In this document: piece after piece, positions 10,970 through 21,525 of the stretch | How positions within the stretch are numbered: the stretch's first letter is position 1 | Layout: the number at the start of each line of letters is the position of its first letter | Assembly: GCF_003369915.1 (NCBI RefSeq) | Contig: NW_022881625.1 | Location: 3,472,001 to 3,536,000, forward strand | From: Drosophila miranda | Lineage: Eukaryota; Arthropoda; Insecta; Diptera; Drosophilidae | Reading direction: 5' to 3' | DNA length: 64,000 nucleotides | Made by a program: the position numbers and the translations under genes | Notes under the pieces: generated by a model | What the model was told of the DNA's origin: nothing | The model's database searches: none | What the model saw: only the letters and a program-made list of their open reading frames with translations

Positions 10970-12109
10970 TATACCCGATACTTAAAATGAGTATTGGGGT
11001 ATATTAGATTTGTGGTAAAACTTGATGTGTGTAACGTCCAGAAGGAATCGTTTCCGACCCCATAAAGTATATATATTCTTGATCAGCATCAATAGCCGAG
11101 TCGATTGAGCCCTGTCTGTCTGTCCGTCCGTCCGTCCGTCCGTCCCCTTCAGCGCCTAGTGCTCAAAGACTATAAGAGCTAGAGCAACGATGTTTTGGAT
11201 CCAGACTTCTGTGATATGTCACTGCTTCAAAAATATTTCAAAACTTCGCCCCGCCCACTTCCGCCCCCACAAAGGACGAAAATCTGTGGCATCCACATTT
11301 TTAAAGATACGATAAAACCAAAAACGCAGAATCGGTAAGGATGACCATATCTTCTACAGTGCAAAATCTGAACCAGATCGTATAATGATTATAGCCAGAA
11401 TCAAGAAAACAATTTCATTCTTCCTCGCTCTGTCTCTCTCTAACACACAGGTTTCATGGTCGGTTTTGTCAATTGCAAAATATGAGTTCAAGGATCTCAG
11501 AACCTATAAAAGCCAGAGCAACCAAATTTGGTATCCACACTCCTGTGATATCGGACCTTGACCGTTTCGTGTCAAAATTTCGCCACACCCCCTTCCGCCC
11601 CCGCAAAGGACGAAAATCTGGGGCATCCACAAATCTCAGAGACTATTAAGGCTAGAGTTACCAAATTTGGTATCCGCACTTCTGTTAGATCTCACTATAA
11701 AACGTATATCTCAGAATTTCGCCCCACCCCCTTCCGCCCCCACAAAGAACGAAAATCTGTTGCATCCACAATATTGAACATTCGAGAAAACTAAAAAATC
11801 AGAATCATAGATAATGACCATATCTATCAGATTGCTGAATCTGAATCAGATCAGATCATTTTTGTAGCCAAAAGCAAGAAATCAATTTTCAGTGGCTACG
11901 CAGCGCCCGACGTCACGCTCAGACTGATTTTCTGTCTCTCTCGCACGCACTCTTTGTCGTATGGTTCAATATTAGCGGCGTCTGCCGCAGGAGAGCCATA
12001 CTGACTTAGTATCGGGTATCCCGGCTACCGCCTTAACCTAACCTAACCTAGTATCGGGTATAACTGTAGAGTTGCGGTGTCCGCAGCAACTCACAACGTT
12101 CCACCTCGT
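10970..12109 (+). mobile_element. DINE-1/mini-me type Helitron-like element, second of two
   Basis: It starts with a perfect TATACCCGATACT and ends with AGTATCGGGTATA at 12050-12062 plus the hairpin tail. Near the end it has an extra segment with three CCTAA units between two partial copies of the AGTATCGGGTA end, so the 3' terminus is partly duplicated. The tail runs straight into the feo poly(A). It differs at many bases from its neighbour, which argues for a separate insertion rather than a tandem duplication. Confidence 0.82.
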
Positions 12110-12250
12110 TTTTTTTTGGTTCGGTTGTCCTTCTTGAAGGTAATTTAATTTTTATTGGGCCAACATCGAAAATAAATGAAACAGAGATAAACAGATAAAG
12201 GTACAAAAAATGAAATCAAACATAAAACGCAAATAAAAATTCCAATAATC

Positions 12251-14307
12251 TCATCGTGGATTCGGCCACATGCGACTTTCACGTGGCGATGGGAGCTTCA
12301 ATTGATTGCCAAATCGAGGCCTCTCCTCCTGATTGACCGCCTGCTTTGACGGTGTGTTGGCGGCCGACGCCACCGAATTGTGGTTTACGAGGACATGGCG
12401 AATTCGTGGCACAGCCACGCGATTGCGCTGATGCTGAGCCCCGCCGACGGGCAGCACTGAGGAGCGACTCGTGGGCACCAATTCTTCATAGGAGATCCCG
12501 GCTCCGCGGTCATTTTCAGTGGTCTCATCGGTCATATACTCGGAATCGCTGGGCGATCTTGTATCCGGCACCGCTGATTTTGTGCGTGGCTTTTTGTTCG
12601 AGCGTGTGCCAATGCTGCGTCTGCCCAATCCCCCGCTGCGACGCAATATGTTGTCCAGGACGCGGACCCGCTTTAGTGGCGACTTGGACGCCTTCAGCTG
12701 GCTGTTGGCCAGCCGCTGTGCGGTAGACGGCGACGGGCGAATCGAATTCAGAGAGCTCATGAGGCTGCGCTTGGCGTTGGGAGTCCGATACCCCGAAGAG
12801 CTGGCGGCTGCTGATGGATTCAGTCGCTTGTGCAGATTCCCAGTGCTCTTGGTCATATTGGGAGTGATCAGCTGGATTGTTGGGGTCTTGCGCAACGACA
12901 TTGTCGAGGTCGACATTGAGGACATGTTCTTCAAAGTTCGGGGCGTGCGAGGGGCCGTTGAACCGGCAGTCGGCGGTGGCATCATCAATTTGCTGCTGCT
13001 GCCCGTCCTCGTGGTGGGCGGGGCCTTCTTGCGGGCCGAGCTCTGCTTGGCCTGCCGATAGTTCTCCCATTCGCCAGCCATCAGCTCCAGTATGTTCTCG
13101 CCATAAACCAGAAACGGGCCATGCGATTGCACCTCATAGGCGTGCACCAGTTCAGTGATCTGCTGCTCAATCTTGGGCAGCTTCGAGGTGATGGCCTTGC
13201 GTTCCTTTTCCTCTTTAAGGAACTGGCCGCCACGATTTTTGAAACGATTCGGCTCGTTGGCCTTTGCCTCTAGAGCCTGCATGCGGGACCAAAGTTCTGC
13301 ACGGCTCTCGTACAGATCGAAAATCTCCTTGTTGCACGTGTAGAAGCTCTTCAGATCATCCAGCTCCAGCTCGTGCAGCTCCAACAGGTCTTCGTTGTAA
13401 TACTTATTGTAGTAGTTGGAGAAACGCTTGCGCTCCTGCTGGCTCTTGAGCGTTAGATCCCACCACTTGCTTATCTCGACGCGCAGCTGCTCGATGAACG
13501 TCTTGAGGTTCTGGCTGCGCAGTGCCTGGCAGCGCTGCAGCTCCGAATGGAGGATGTCATAGGTGCGCTGCGTATTCTCGGTGCACTCGCGCACTCGTCG
13601 CATGGCGCTCTCGTCCGTCTCCTGGAGGCGATCCCACAGCACGTAGATCTTCTCGCGCATGTCATGGATTTTGGAGCGCAGCTCCTGGATCTGCTCGGCA
13701 TAACTGTTGCGCATCTGCCGCAGCCGCTCTAGTGTCTCTGATGTTAGATTGTGGCTCAGATCGTTCAGTAGGCGATCCTCTGCATCGGTCTGGGGCATCA
13801 GCTCGAGCAGGAGCGCAGGTTGTCGAGATGGTCGCGAAAGCCGTCCATCTCATCGGGCAGGGGCAGCGGGTCCGCCAGTAGAGGGAGCGGCAGTGCGCCC
13901 AGCTCTTCGCAGAGCTGCTCCTGCTGGAGCAGCAGCTCCCCGATCTCCGCCCGACGTTTCGAGAGCTCCTCGCGCAGATGCTCAATGCTTTTGTCCAGCT
14001 TCAGCTGCCAAATGATCAGTGGCACATCGTCGGGCCTCTGACCAATGTCCACCGTCTCATGGAGGAGTCGGGTGAGGTCGCTGGCCTCGGTTCGGAGTGC
14101 GGCTATGTCATCCAGGATGGCTGCCTGCTTCTCCCGCGACTCGGTCAGCAGATCCGTATAGAAATTATCCGCGTGCGCCTTGAGTTTGTGCAGAAAGTCC
14201 TCGCATGTCTTCGGCTCGAACATGAGGGACCACATTGAATGGAGCTGCTCCACATGCTCGCCAGTCATCTCAAGGATCTCTCCCTTGATGGAGGTTGGGT
14301 CAACCAT
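12251..14307 (-). pseudogene. feo: feo retrocopy 2, broken by one deletion
   Basis: Open from MVDPTSIKGE (14307) through DHLDNLRS, and again from the ELMPQTDAEDRLL region to the stop at 12251. Between them about 70 bases are missing near 13806-13810 and the frame shifts, so the rod is broken. The microtubule-binding block reads PNRFKNRGGQFLKEEKERKA, with Asn to Lys in an otherwise constant stretch. The complete C-terminal tail (LDNILRRSGG...NTPSKQ...MWPNPR) is present, with several S/T-P sites and a basic stretch fitting a nuclear signal. A poly(A) remnant lies at 12109-12118. The copy at 51167-53222 carries the same deletion. Confidence 0.85.
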
Positions 14308-14482
14308 AGCCAATAGGAATGGGTCTTGTATTCGCGAATGGAAGGAATTTATGTGATGTGTGCAGGATTTCGATTGCACAATGTGTTGCTCAAGGAAAAT
14401 GCCTCCGCACAGATAAGTGACGCCTCTCGTGTTGGCACAAATTGCACAATGAAAATTTTGTGTGCTTGATTTGCCTCATGCC

Positions 14483-16325
14483 TCAAAGCACAAAACAAGT
14501 TGATTCTGATTGACGTGCGGCCAAAAAAACACCTACTTTATATTGCAAATAAGTTCCTTCAAGGTTTTCCAGTTGTAAAGATAATTTAGGATGAGAAATG
14601 TGTTTACTGTTGGGCAAATTGATCAGGGAGGAGCGGAAAGCGTTCTCCGTGGGATGATTGAACTCGATGCTAAAGTTCCGAATGAGTCGAGCGATGCCCA
14701 GCTCGAGCTCCATGTCCACGATGCGCTTTCCAACGCACATCCGGGGTCCAAATCCGAAGGGCAAGAACACAAACGGATTCTTCAGCTTCAAGTCATTTGC
14801 CGGGCATTGCCCGTTGGAGTCTGTGGCGTTACGAATCCAACGTTCTGGCAGGAACTCAGCAGCCTTGGGGAAGTGCTCCTCGCTTGATAGCAAGCTCAGG
14901 GGAACCATCGACACACAGGTACCAGCTGGCACTTGGTATCCGCTCAAAACGCTGTCCTGATTGAGAAATCGGCCATTGCCGATGACCAAAGGATAGATCC
15001 GTTGTGACTGTTTGATGCAGGCACGTGGATAGGGAACGTTCTTCATCGATGCCTCAGTGAATTCGGAGTCCTTCTCGGGTAGAACCTTCATCACCTCTTC
15101 TCGGAGTACGGCCTGCTTCTCCGGATTCTTGGCAAGGCACAGCAAGGCCGCTGTAAAGGTACTTGAGGTCTGGAAAAAAAGGATGTATGAGATAAGGGTA
15201 AGTATGAGAACAACAGACTACGTACGGTATCCACTCCGGCCATTAGCATGTCCATGGCCATGATTGTGGCCACCTTCTTGTCGACCTTGAGCAGCTTTTC
15301 CAGTACACTCTGCTCGTTCTCAGGACGGACAACACCCTCTTTGGCTTCCTTCTCCAATCGTTTTACCGCCTCATCAATATATGCCGATATAATGTACAGA
15401 ATGGTGTCGAGAATGTTCATCATTTTCATCAGTTTGGGCGTTTTGAACATGCGCCAGGCGGAGGGCTTCAGCTCCAGATCAGCAGATACTTTAAAGAAAT
15501 CTTCCAAGAAGTGGAAAAGCTTTGTGGCTTCGATCCTTTTGTTCGACTCCTTCAGCAGTCCCAACTGCCTGTCCAATGCCACGACGGAGACTGACTCCAG
15601 GGTCCAGCGATTGATGGTGTCTATGAAGTTATCAGGAACCTCTAGAGTGCTGGCATCACGGATGGCTTTAATGCTTTAAATGGAAAACAGTTTTTAAGTA
15701 TTTAAAGAAACACATTTGTGGAATGGCCTACCGCTGCACAAATTCCTGATTGACCTGGGACATTTTCTTGTAGTAAGGCCTCGCGTTCTTGGGCTGCATG
15801 AGGACTGGATTTACAGCCGATCGAAAGTCGCCCCACGCCTTTCCTTGGGTTGGTGCGACGCCCTCGACGCCCTGAAATAAATCTTTTCTGTGCGTCTGCC
15901 GATGGTACAAAAGAGCGTCGGCGCCAGGCCTGTTTGGCCACGTGCCCTCGTGCCGGAATACTACCTCGAAGTCCTTGGGATTGTGTGTGCACAACATGAA
16001 TGCTGCCATAGTCTTCGCGCATGGCCATTATCAACTCCGCAAGGTCCTTGTTCTTATATTTACCCCCTGGCATGAACATTTTGGGAATCAGAGAAATCAA
16101 ATTGGCCCGAGACAACTGCCTGAAGGGACGCGCCTGCTGCCACTCTGCATCGTCTCGGGTTAGAGCTGCAGCAGCTGTGGTCTGCCGGCGCTGGAAATGA
16201 TCGGTATTGAGGCATTTTACATACCAAATCATTGCCACCTTCTATCCTCTAACCTGCTGTCCACTGAAAGAGACGCCCGCCACTTGCTTGTGAGCTACGG
16301 CAATTCCACTACGGATTTTCAACAT
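14483..16325 (-). pseudogene. Cyp12: Chimeric CYP12 P450, type B exons 1-3 fused to type A exon 4 (copy 3)
   Basis: Exons are 16254-16325, 15732-16190, 15226-15673 and 14483-15169; exon sizes match type A except exon 2, which is 29 bases shorter and therefore frameshifted after MREDYG. Exons 1-3 are a clear paralogue ([52 protein letters not shown]), while intron 3 and exon 4 are almost identical to type A. The switch lies near 15258, just before helix I, and suggests gene conversion or unequal exchange. The K-helix reads KQSQR, so the ExxR glutamate is lost. Haem loop [10 protein letters not shown] is intact. Non-functional as a P450. Confidence 0.83.
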
Positions 16326-17231
16326 ATTTTTGCCTTTTCTATGATCTTAACTCGTCCGCAACAAAAACTCAACTGAGGCGCAGAAAAGGCGATTTGGTAA
16401 AGTTCGCATAAATATTACGCAATGAAATCATTGCAGGAATTGATTAAAGAGATGAAAAATCATTCGTATAATCATAATATAAGTAATATGGAATTACATT
16501 TGATGTACAGGAATTAAAGTTCAGTTTGTCGATATTTTAATAGCTATTCCATCGCCATGTTTAACGCACAAATGATTGTAACTTTTAAGGAAATCAATTT
16601 TCTATAGGATTTTTTTCCATTTTTTAAACGAAGTCAAATAAAATATACCCCACCATTCCCTAGAAAATGTTTGAGTATCATGATGACTTGCAAATATGAT
16701 ATCTAATCAGTTGCACAACTGATTAGCAATTTGCTGGTAAACAATTATATACAGGTTCTACAGCACTTACCAAGAGATACGAACACTTCAATTGTTGGGA
16801 AAGGTAAGCTTTCCATGTCAACAATTCAGAGCCTTATTGATGTTTATGTTTGTAGGTTTTACATGTTTAAAGGTAGGTCTGAAACAGGACCAATATCAAA
16901 ACGTCGTTCATATGATAGCTATATAATGTGGTTCCTTATTGATTTTTATGTTTGTAGGTTCTACATGTTCAAAGGTAGATCCTCTTCCATGCCATTATCA
17001 ATACTTCGTTCAATATGACAGCTATTGATATTGTTCCTTATATATGTTTATATTTGTAGGTTCTATCGATACTTCGTTTATATGTCATTCGATGTGCTCT
17101 GTTTCGAAGAATGATCTGTGTATTCATGAAACTTAATGAGCTTCAAAACTGAGAGACTAGTTTGAATATAAACAGGTATAAGATGGATAGACGGACATGG
17201 CTAAATCGACTTGCATATTAATCTAGGAATA
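16326..17231. other. Type B CYP12 upstream flank
   Basis: This AT-rich segment is unrelated to the type A flank and carries no Helitron. It should contain the type B promoter, though no clear TATA or initiator stands out. Its right end (TAGGAATATAGTA, 17223-17235) is also found in the type A flank, a likely recombination point. The feo 3' end follows at once without a poly(A). Confidence 0.45.
16735..17080. repeat. Degenerate tandem repeat in type B flank
   Basis: A motif of the form TATGTTTGTAGGTTCTACAT, usually followed by GTTCAAAGGTAG, recurs three to four times at roughly 85-120-base spacing, with decay towards the edges. It recurs in the sister unit at about 55650-55990. The open frame across it has no recognisable domain. 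Confidence 0.5.
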
Positions 17232-17355
17232 TAGTATAGTTGTCCTTCTTGAAGGTAATTTAATTTTTATTGGGCCAACATCGAAAATAAATGAAACAGA
17301 TAAAGGTACAAAAAATAAAATCAAACATAAAACGCAAATAAAAATTCCAATAATC

Positions 17356-19476
17356 TCATCGTGGATTCGGCCACATGCGACTTTCACGTGGCGATGGGAG
17401 CTTCAATTGATTGCCAAATCGAGGCCTCTCCTCCTGATTGACCGCCTGCTTTGACGGTGTGTTGGCGGCCGACGCCACCGAATTGTGGTTTACGAGGACA
17501 TGGCGAATTCGTGGCACAGCCACGCGATTGCGCTGATGCTGAGCCCCGCCGACGGGCAGCACTGAGGAGCGACTCGTGGGCACCAATTCTTCATAGGAGA
17601 TCCCGGCTCCGCGGTCATTTTCAGTGGTCTCATCGGTCATATACTCGGAATCGCTGGGCGATCTTGTATTTGCCACCGCTGATTTTGTGCGTGGCTTCTT
17701 GTTCGAGCGTGTGCCAATGCTGCGTCTGCCCAATCCCCCGCTGCGACGCAATATGTTGTCCAGGACGCGGACCCGCTTTAGTGGCGACTTGGACGCCTTC
17801 AGCTGGCTGTTGGCCAGCCGCTGTGCGGTAGACGGCGACGGGCGAATCGAATTCAGAGAGCTCATGAGGCTGCGCTTGGCGTTGGGAGTCCGATACCCCG
17901 AAGAGCTGGCGGCTGCTGATGGATTCAGTCGCTTGTGCAGATTCCCAGTGCTCTTGGTCATATTGGGAGTGATCAGCTGGATTGTTGGGGTCTTGCGCAA
18001 CGACATTGTCGAGGTCGACATTGAGGACATGTTCTTCAAAGTTCGGGGCGTGCGAGGGGCCGTTGAACCGGCAGTCGGCGGTGGCATCATCAATTTGCTG
18101 CTGCTGCCCGTCCTCGTGGTGGGCGGGGCCTTCTTGCGGGCCGAGCTCTGCTTGGCCTGCCGATAGTTCTCCCATTCGCCAGCCATCAGCTCCAGTATGT
18201 TCTCGCCATAAACCAGAAACGGGCCATGCGATTGCACCTCATAGGCGTGCACCAGTTCAGTGATCTGCTGCTCAATCTTGGGCAGCTTCGAGGTGATGGC
18301 CTTTTCCTCCTTTTCCTCTTTAAGGAACTGGCTGCCACGATTGTTGAAACGATTCGGCTCGTTGGCCTTTGCCTCTAGAGCCTGCATGCGGGACCAAAGT
18401 TCTGCACGGCTCTCGTACAGATCGAAAATCTCCTTGTTGCACGTGTAGAAGCTCTTCAGATCATCCAGCTCCAGCTCGTGCAGCTCCAACAGGTCTTCGT
18501 TGTAATACTTATTGTAGTAGTTGGAGAAACGCTTGCGCTCCTGCTGGCTCTTGAGCGTTAGATCCCACCACTTGCTTATCTCGACGCGCAGCTGCTCGAT
18601 GAACGTCTTGAGGTTCTGGCTGCGCAGTGCCTGGCGGCGCTGCAGCTCCGAATGGAGGATGTCATAGGTGCGCTGCGTATTCTCGGTGCACTCGCGCACT
18701 CGTCGCATGGCGCTCTCGTCCGTCTCCTGGAGGCGATCCCACAGCACGTAGATCTTCTCGCGCATGTCATGGATTTTGGAGCGCAGCTCCTGGATCTGCT
18801 CGGCATAACTGTTGCGCATCTGCCGCAGCCGCTCTAGTGTCTCTGGTGTTAGATTTTGGCTCAGATCGTTCAGTAGGCGATCCTCTGCATCGGTCTGGGG
18901 CATCAGCTCGAGCATCTTCATGTCATGCTTTATGGCCTTGCGCAGCTGGTCCAGCTCCGTCTGGCGCACTGCGCGCTGAGAGCGCAGGTTGTCGAGATGG
19001 TCGCGAAAGCCGTCCATCTCATCGGGCAGGGGCAGCGGGTCCGCCAGTAGAGGGAACGGCAGTGCGCCCAGCTCTTCGCAGAGCTGCTCCTGCTGGAGCA
19101 GCAGCTCCCCGATCTCCGCCCGACGTTTCGAGAGCTCCTCGCGCAGATGCTCAATGCTTTTGTCCAGCTTCAGCTGCCATATGATCAGTGGCACATCGTC
19201 GGGCCTCTGACCAATGTCCACTGTCTCATAGAGGAGTCGGGTGAGGTCGCTGGCCTCGGCTCGGAGTGCGGCTATGTCATCCAGGATGGCCGCCTGCTTC
19301 TCCCGCGACTCGGTGAGCAGATCCGTATAGAAATTATCCGCGTGCGCCTTGAGTTTGTGCAGAAAGTCCTCGCATGTCTTCGGCTCGAACATGAGGGACC
19401 ACATTGAATTGAGCTGCTCCACATGCTCGCCAGTCATCTCAAGGATCTCTCCCTTGATGGAGGTTGGGTCAACCAT
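17356..19476 (-). CDS. feo: Fascetto (PRC1/Ase1/MAP65 family), full-length retrocopy 3
   Basis: The only feo copy open throughout: 706 codons from MVDPTSIKGE (19476) to the stop at 17356-17358, close to the roughly 670 residues I recall for fly Feo. Feo bundles antiparallel microtubules at the central spindle with a kinesin-4 and is needed for cytokinesis. N-terminal about 300 residues: coiled-coil rod. About 300-470: spectrin-like microtubule-binding domain starting WWDLTLKSQQERKR. Remainder: disordered basic tail with TP sites (APRTPRTL, KTPTIQLITP), as in PRC1 Cdk sites. Odd changes in the most conserved block: RGG is RGS (Ser382), and KERKA is KEEKA (Glu391 for Arg), a charge reversal beside the PRC1 microtubule contact. 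No introns. AATAAA lies at 17266-17271 on the minus strand, but the poly(A) is lost at the junction with the type B flank. Whether it is made into protein is unknown. Confidence 0.85.
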   Translation of the reverse strand: MVDPTSIKGEILEMTGEHVEQLNSMWSLMFEPKTCEDFLHKLKAHADNFYTDLLTESREKQAAILDDIAALRAEASDLTRLLYETVDIGQRPDDVPLIIWQLKLDKSIEHLREELSKRRAEIGELLLQQEQLCEELGALPFPLLADPLPLPDEMDGFRDHLDNLRSQRAVRQTELDQLRKAIKHDMKMLELMPQTDAEDRLLNDLSQNLTPETLERLRQMRNSYAEQIQELRSKIHDMREKIYVLWDRLQETDESAMRRVRECTENTQRTYDILHSELQRRQALRSQNLKTFIEQLRVEISKWWDLTLKSQQERKRFSNYYNKYYNEDLLELHELELDDLKSFYTCNKEIFDLYESRAELWSRMQALEAKANEPNRFNNRGSQFLKEEKEEKAITSKLPKIEQQITELVHAYEVQSHGPFLVYGENILELMAGEWENYRQAKQSSARKKAPPTTRTGSSSKLMMPPPTAGSTAPRTPRTLKNMSSMSTSTMSLRKTPTIQLITPNMTKSTGNLHKRLNPSAAASSSGYRTPNAKRSLMSSLNSIRPSPSTAQRLANSQLKASKSPLKRVRVLDNILRRSGGLGRRSIGTRSNKKPRTKSAVANTRSPSDSEYMTDETTENDRGAGISYEELVPTSRSSVLPVGGAQHQRNRVAVPRIRHVLVNHNSVASAANTPSKQAVNQEERPRFGNQLKLPSPRESRMWPNPR

Positions 19477-19651
19477 AGCCAATAGGAATGGGTCTTGTAT
19501 TCGCGAATGGAAGGAATTTATGTGATGTGTGCAGGATTTCGATTGCACAATGTGTTGCTCAAGGAAAATGCCTCCGCACAGATAAGTGACGCCTCTCGTG
19601 TTGGCACAAATTGCACAATGAAAATTTTGTGTGCTTGATTTGCCTCATGCC
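19477..19651 (-). other. Short spacer between CYP12 stop and feo start
   Basis: About 175 bases separate the normal P450 stop (19652-19654) from the feo ATG. No AATAAA or ATTAAA is visible in it on the minus strand. The P450-side part (to about 19549) also exists in copy 1, which lacks feo; the rest is feo 5' leader. The same spacer recurs in all feo-bearing units. It would allow read-through from the P450 promoter into feo. Confidence 0.6.
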
Positions 19652-21525
19652 TCAAAGCACAAAACAAGTTGATTCTGATTGACGTGCGGCCAAAAAAACA
19701 CCTACTTTATATTGCAAATAAGTTCCTTCAAGGTTTCCCAGTTGTAAAGATAATTTAGGATGAGAAATGTGTTTACTGTTGGGCAAATTGATCAGGGAGG
19801 AGCGGAAAGCGTTCTCCGTGGATGATTGAACTCGATGCTAAAGTTCCAAATGAGTCGAGCGATGTCCAGCTCGAGCTCCATGTCCACGATGCGCTTTCCA
19901 ACGCACATCCGGGGTCCAAATCCGAAGGGCAAGAACACAAACGGATTCTTCAGCTTCAAGTCATTTGCCGGGCATTGCCCGTTGGAGTCTGTGGCGTTAC
20001 GAATCCAACGTTCTGGCAGGAACTCAGCAGCCTTGGGGAAGTGCTCCTCGCTTGATAGCAAGCTCAGGGGAACCATCGACACACAGGTACCAGCTGGCAC
20101 TTGGTATCCGCTCAAAACGCTGTCCTGATTGAGAAATCGGCCATTGCCGATGACCAAAGGATAGATCCGTTGTGACTCTTTGATGCAGGCACGTGGATAG
20201 GGAACGTTCTTCATCGATGCCTCAGTGAATTCGGAGTCCTTCTCGGGTAGAACCTTCATCACCTCTTCTCGGAGTACGGCCTGCTTCTCCGGATTCTTGG
20301 CAAGGCACAGCAAGGCCGCTGTAAAGGTACTTGAGGTCTGGAAAAAAAGGATTTATGAGATAAGGGTAAGTATGAGAACAACAGACTACGTACGGTATCC
20401 ACTCCGGCCATTAGCATGTCCATGGCCATAACCGTCGCCACCTTTTTGTCGATCTTGAGCAGCTTTTCCAGTACACTCTGCTCGCTCTCAGGGCGGACAA
20501 CACCCTCCTTGGCCTCTTTCTCTAGACGCTCTATAGCTTCGTCTACATACGCTGAAGTTATTTCTTGAACGCCATCTAGGGACTTCATTAGCTTCATTAG
20601 CTTGGGTGTTTTAACGTAACGCCAGATGGAGGGCTTCATCTCCAGATCGGCTGTTAATTCAAAAAAATCGTCCAGGTACTTGAAAAGTAACACAGCCTGG
20701 TCGTTATCGACCGACTCTTTGAGCAGTCCCAACTGCTTGTCCAGAGCCACCACAGAGACTGACTCGAGGGTCCACCGATTTATAACGTTTAAGAAATCAT
20801 CTGGAGCTTCCTGGGTATCGATATCACGGAGTGCTTTAATACAGTGAAGTGGGGAGAACATACTTGAGCGTAAACAGGGATTTATTATCAGTCATACGCA
20901 CCGTTGCACAAACTCCTGGTTCACTTGGGACATCTTCTTATAGTAAAGCCGCACGTTCTTCGGCTGCATTAGGACAGGATTTACAGCCGATCGAAAGTCG
21001 CTCCAGGTTTTTCCTTGTGTGGGTAAAGCTCCCTCCACTCCCTGGAAGAAATCCTTTCTATGAGTCTTCCGATGATAGCGAAGAGTATCGCTGCCAGGCC
21101 GATGCGGCCACACTCCTTCGTTCAGGAACACGGCCTCGAAGTCCTTGGGATTGTGATTCATCAGGTATGACGTACCTCCCATCATACCTGGTAAATATAA
21201 AATGTTTCCATAGTCGTCTTGCAAAGCTTTGAACAATTTCACAATGTCCAGTTTGCTATATTTTCCTCCAGGCATAAAATTCCGAACAGTAGACAGAAAA
21301 GTTGTACTAGGAATCTGATCAAAGGGACGAGCTTGTAGCCACTCTGCATCATTTCTGGGCTCTGCTACAGCTGCTGTGGTCTGCCAACGCTACAATAGAT
21401 TTAAAAACGTATATCACTGTGATATCGGATCTATATGTATACTATATATTTACCAGCGGACTGCTGACAGAGAGGGCTGCTTTTTGCGCCTGAATTATAG
21501 ATAGACCGCTGCGCACTTTCAACAT
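19652..21525 (-). pseudogene. Cyp12: CYP12 P450, copy 4 (broken)
   Basis: Exons are 21454-21525, 20902-21389, 20394-20841 and 19652-20337. Codon 115 is Glu, so the stop of copies 1-2 is absent. ESQR, FLPERW and [10 protein letters not shown] are all present. Two lesions: the acceptor of intron 2 is CTG instead of CAG (just upstream of exon 3, near 20842-20843), and one base is missing near 19822, so the end reads [11 protein letters not shown] and stops at 19792 instead of 19652. It is the upstream neighbour of the full-length feo copy, so its promoter is the one that could serve that gene. Confidence 0.84.

Noticed and set aside
17624-18166. Long plus-strand frames opposite feo (about 180 codons)
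   Set aside because: They mirror the feo coding strand, have no recognisable domain, and are kept open by feo codon use.
19474-19548. 24-residue N-terminal extension of feo ([12 protein letters not shown]...)
   Set aside because: The extension begins with GTG, not ATG, and lies in the leader. The family start MVDPTSIKGE at 19476 is the first in-frame ATG.
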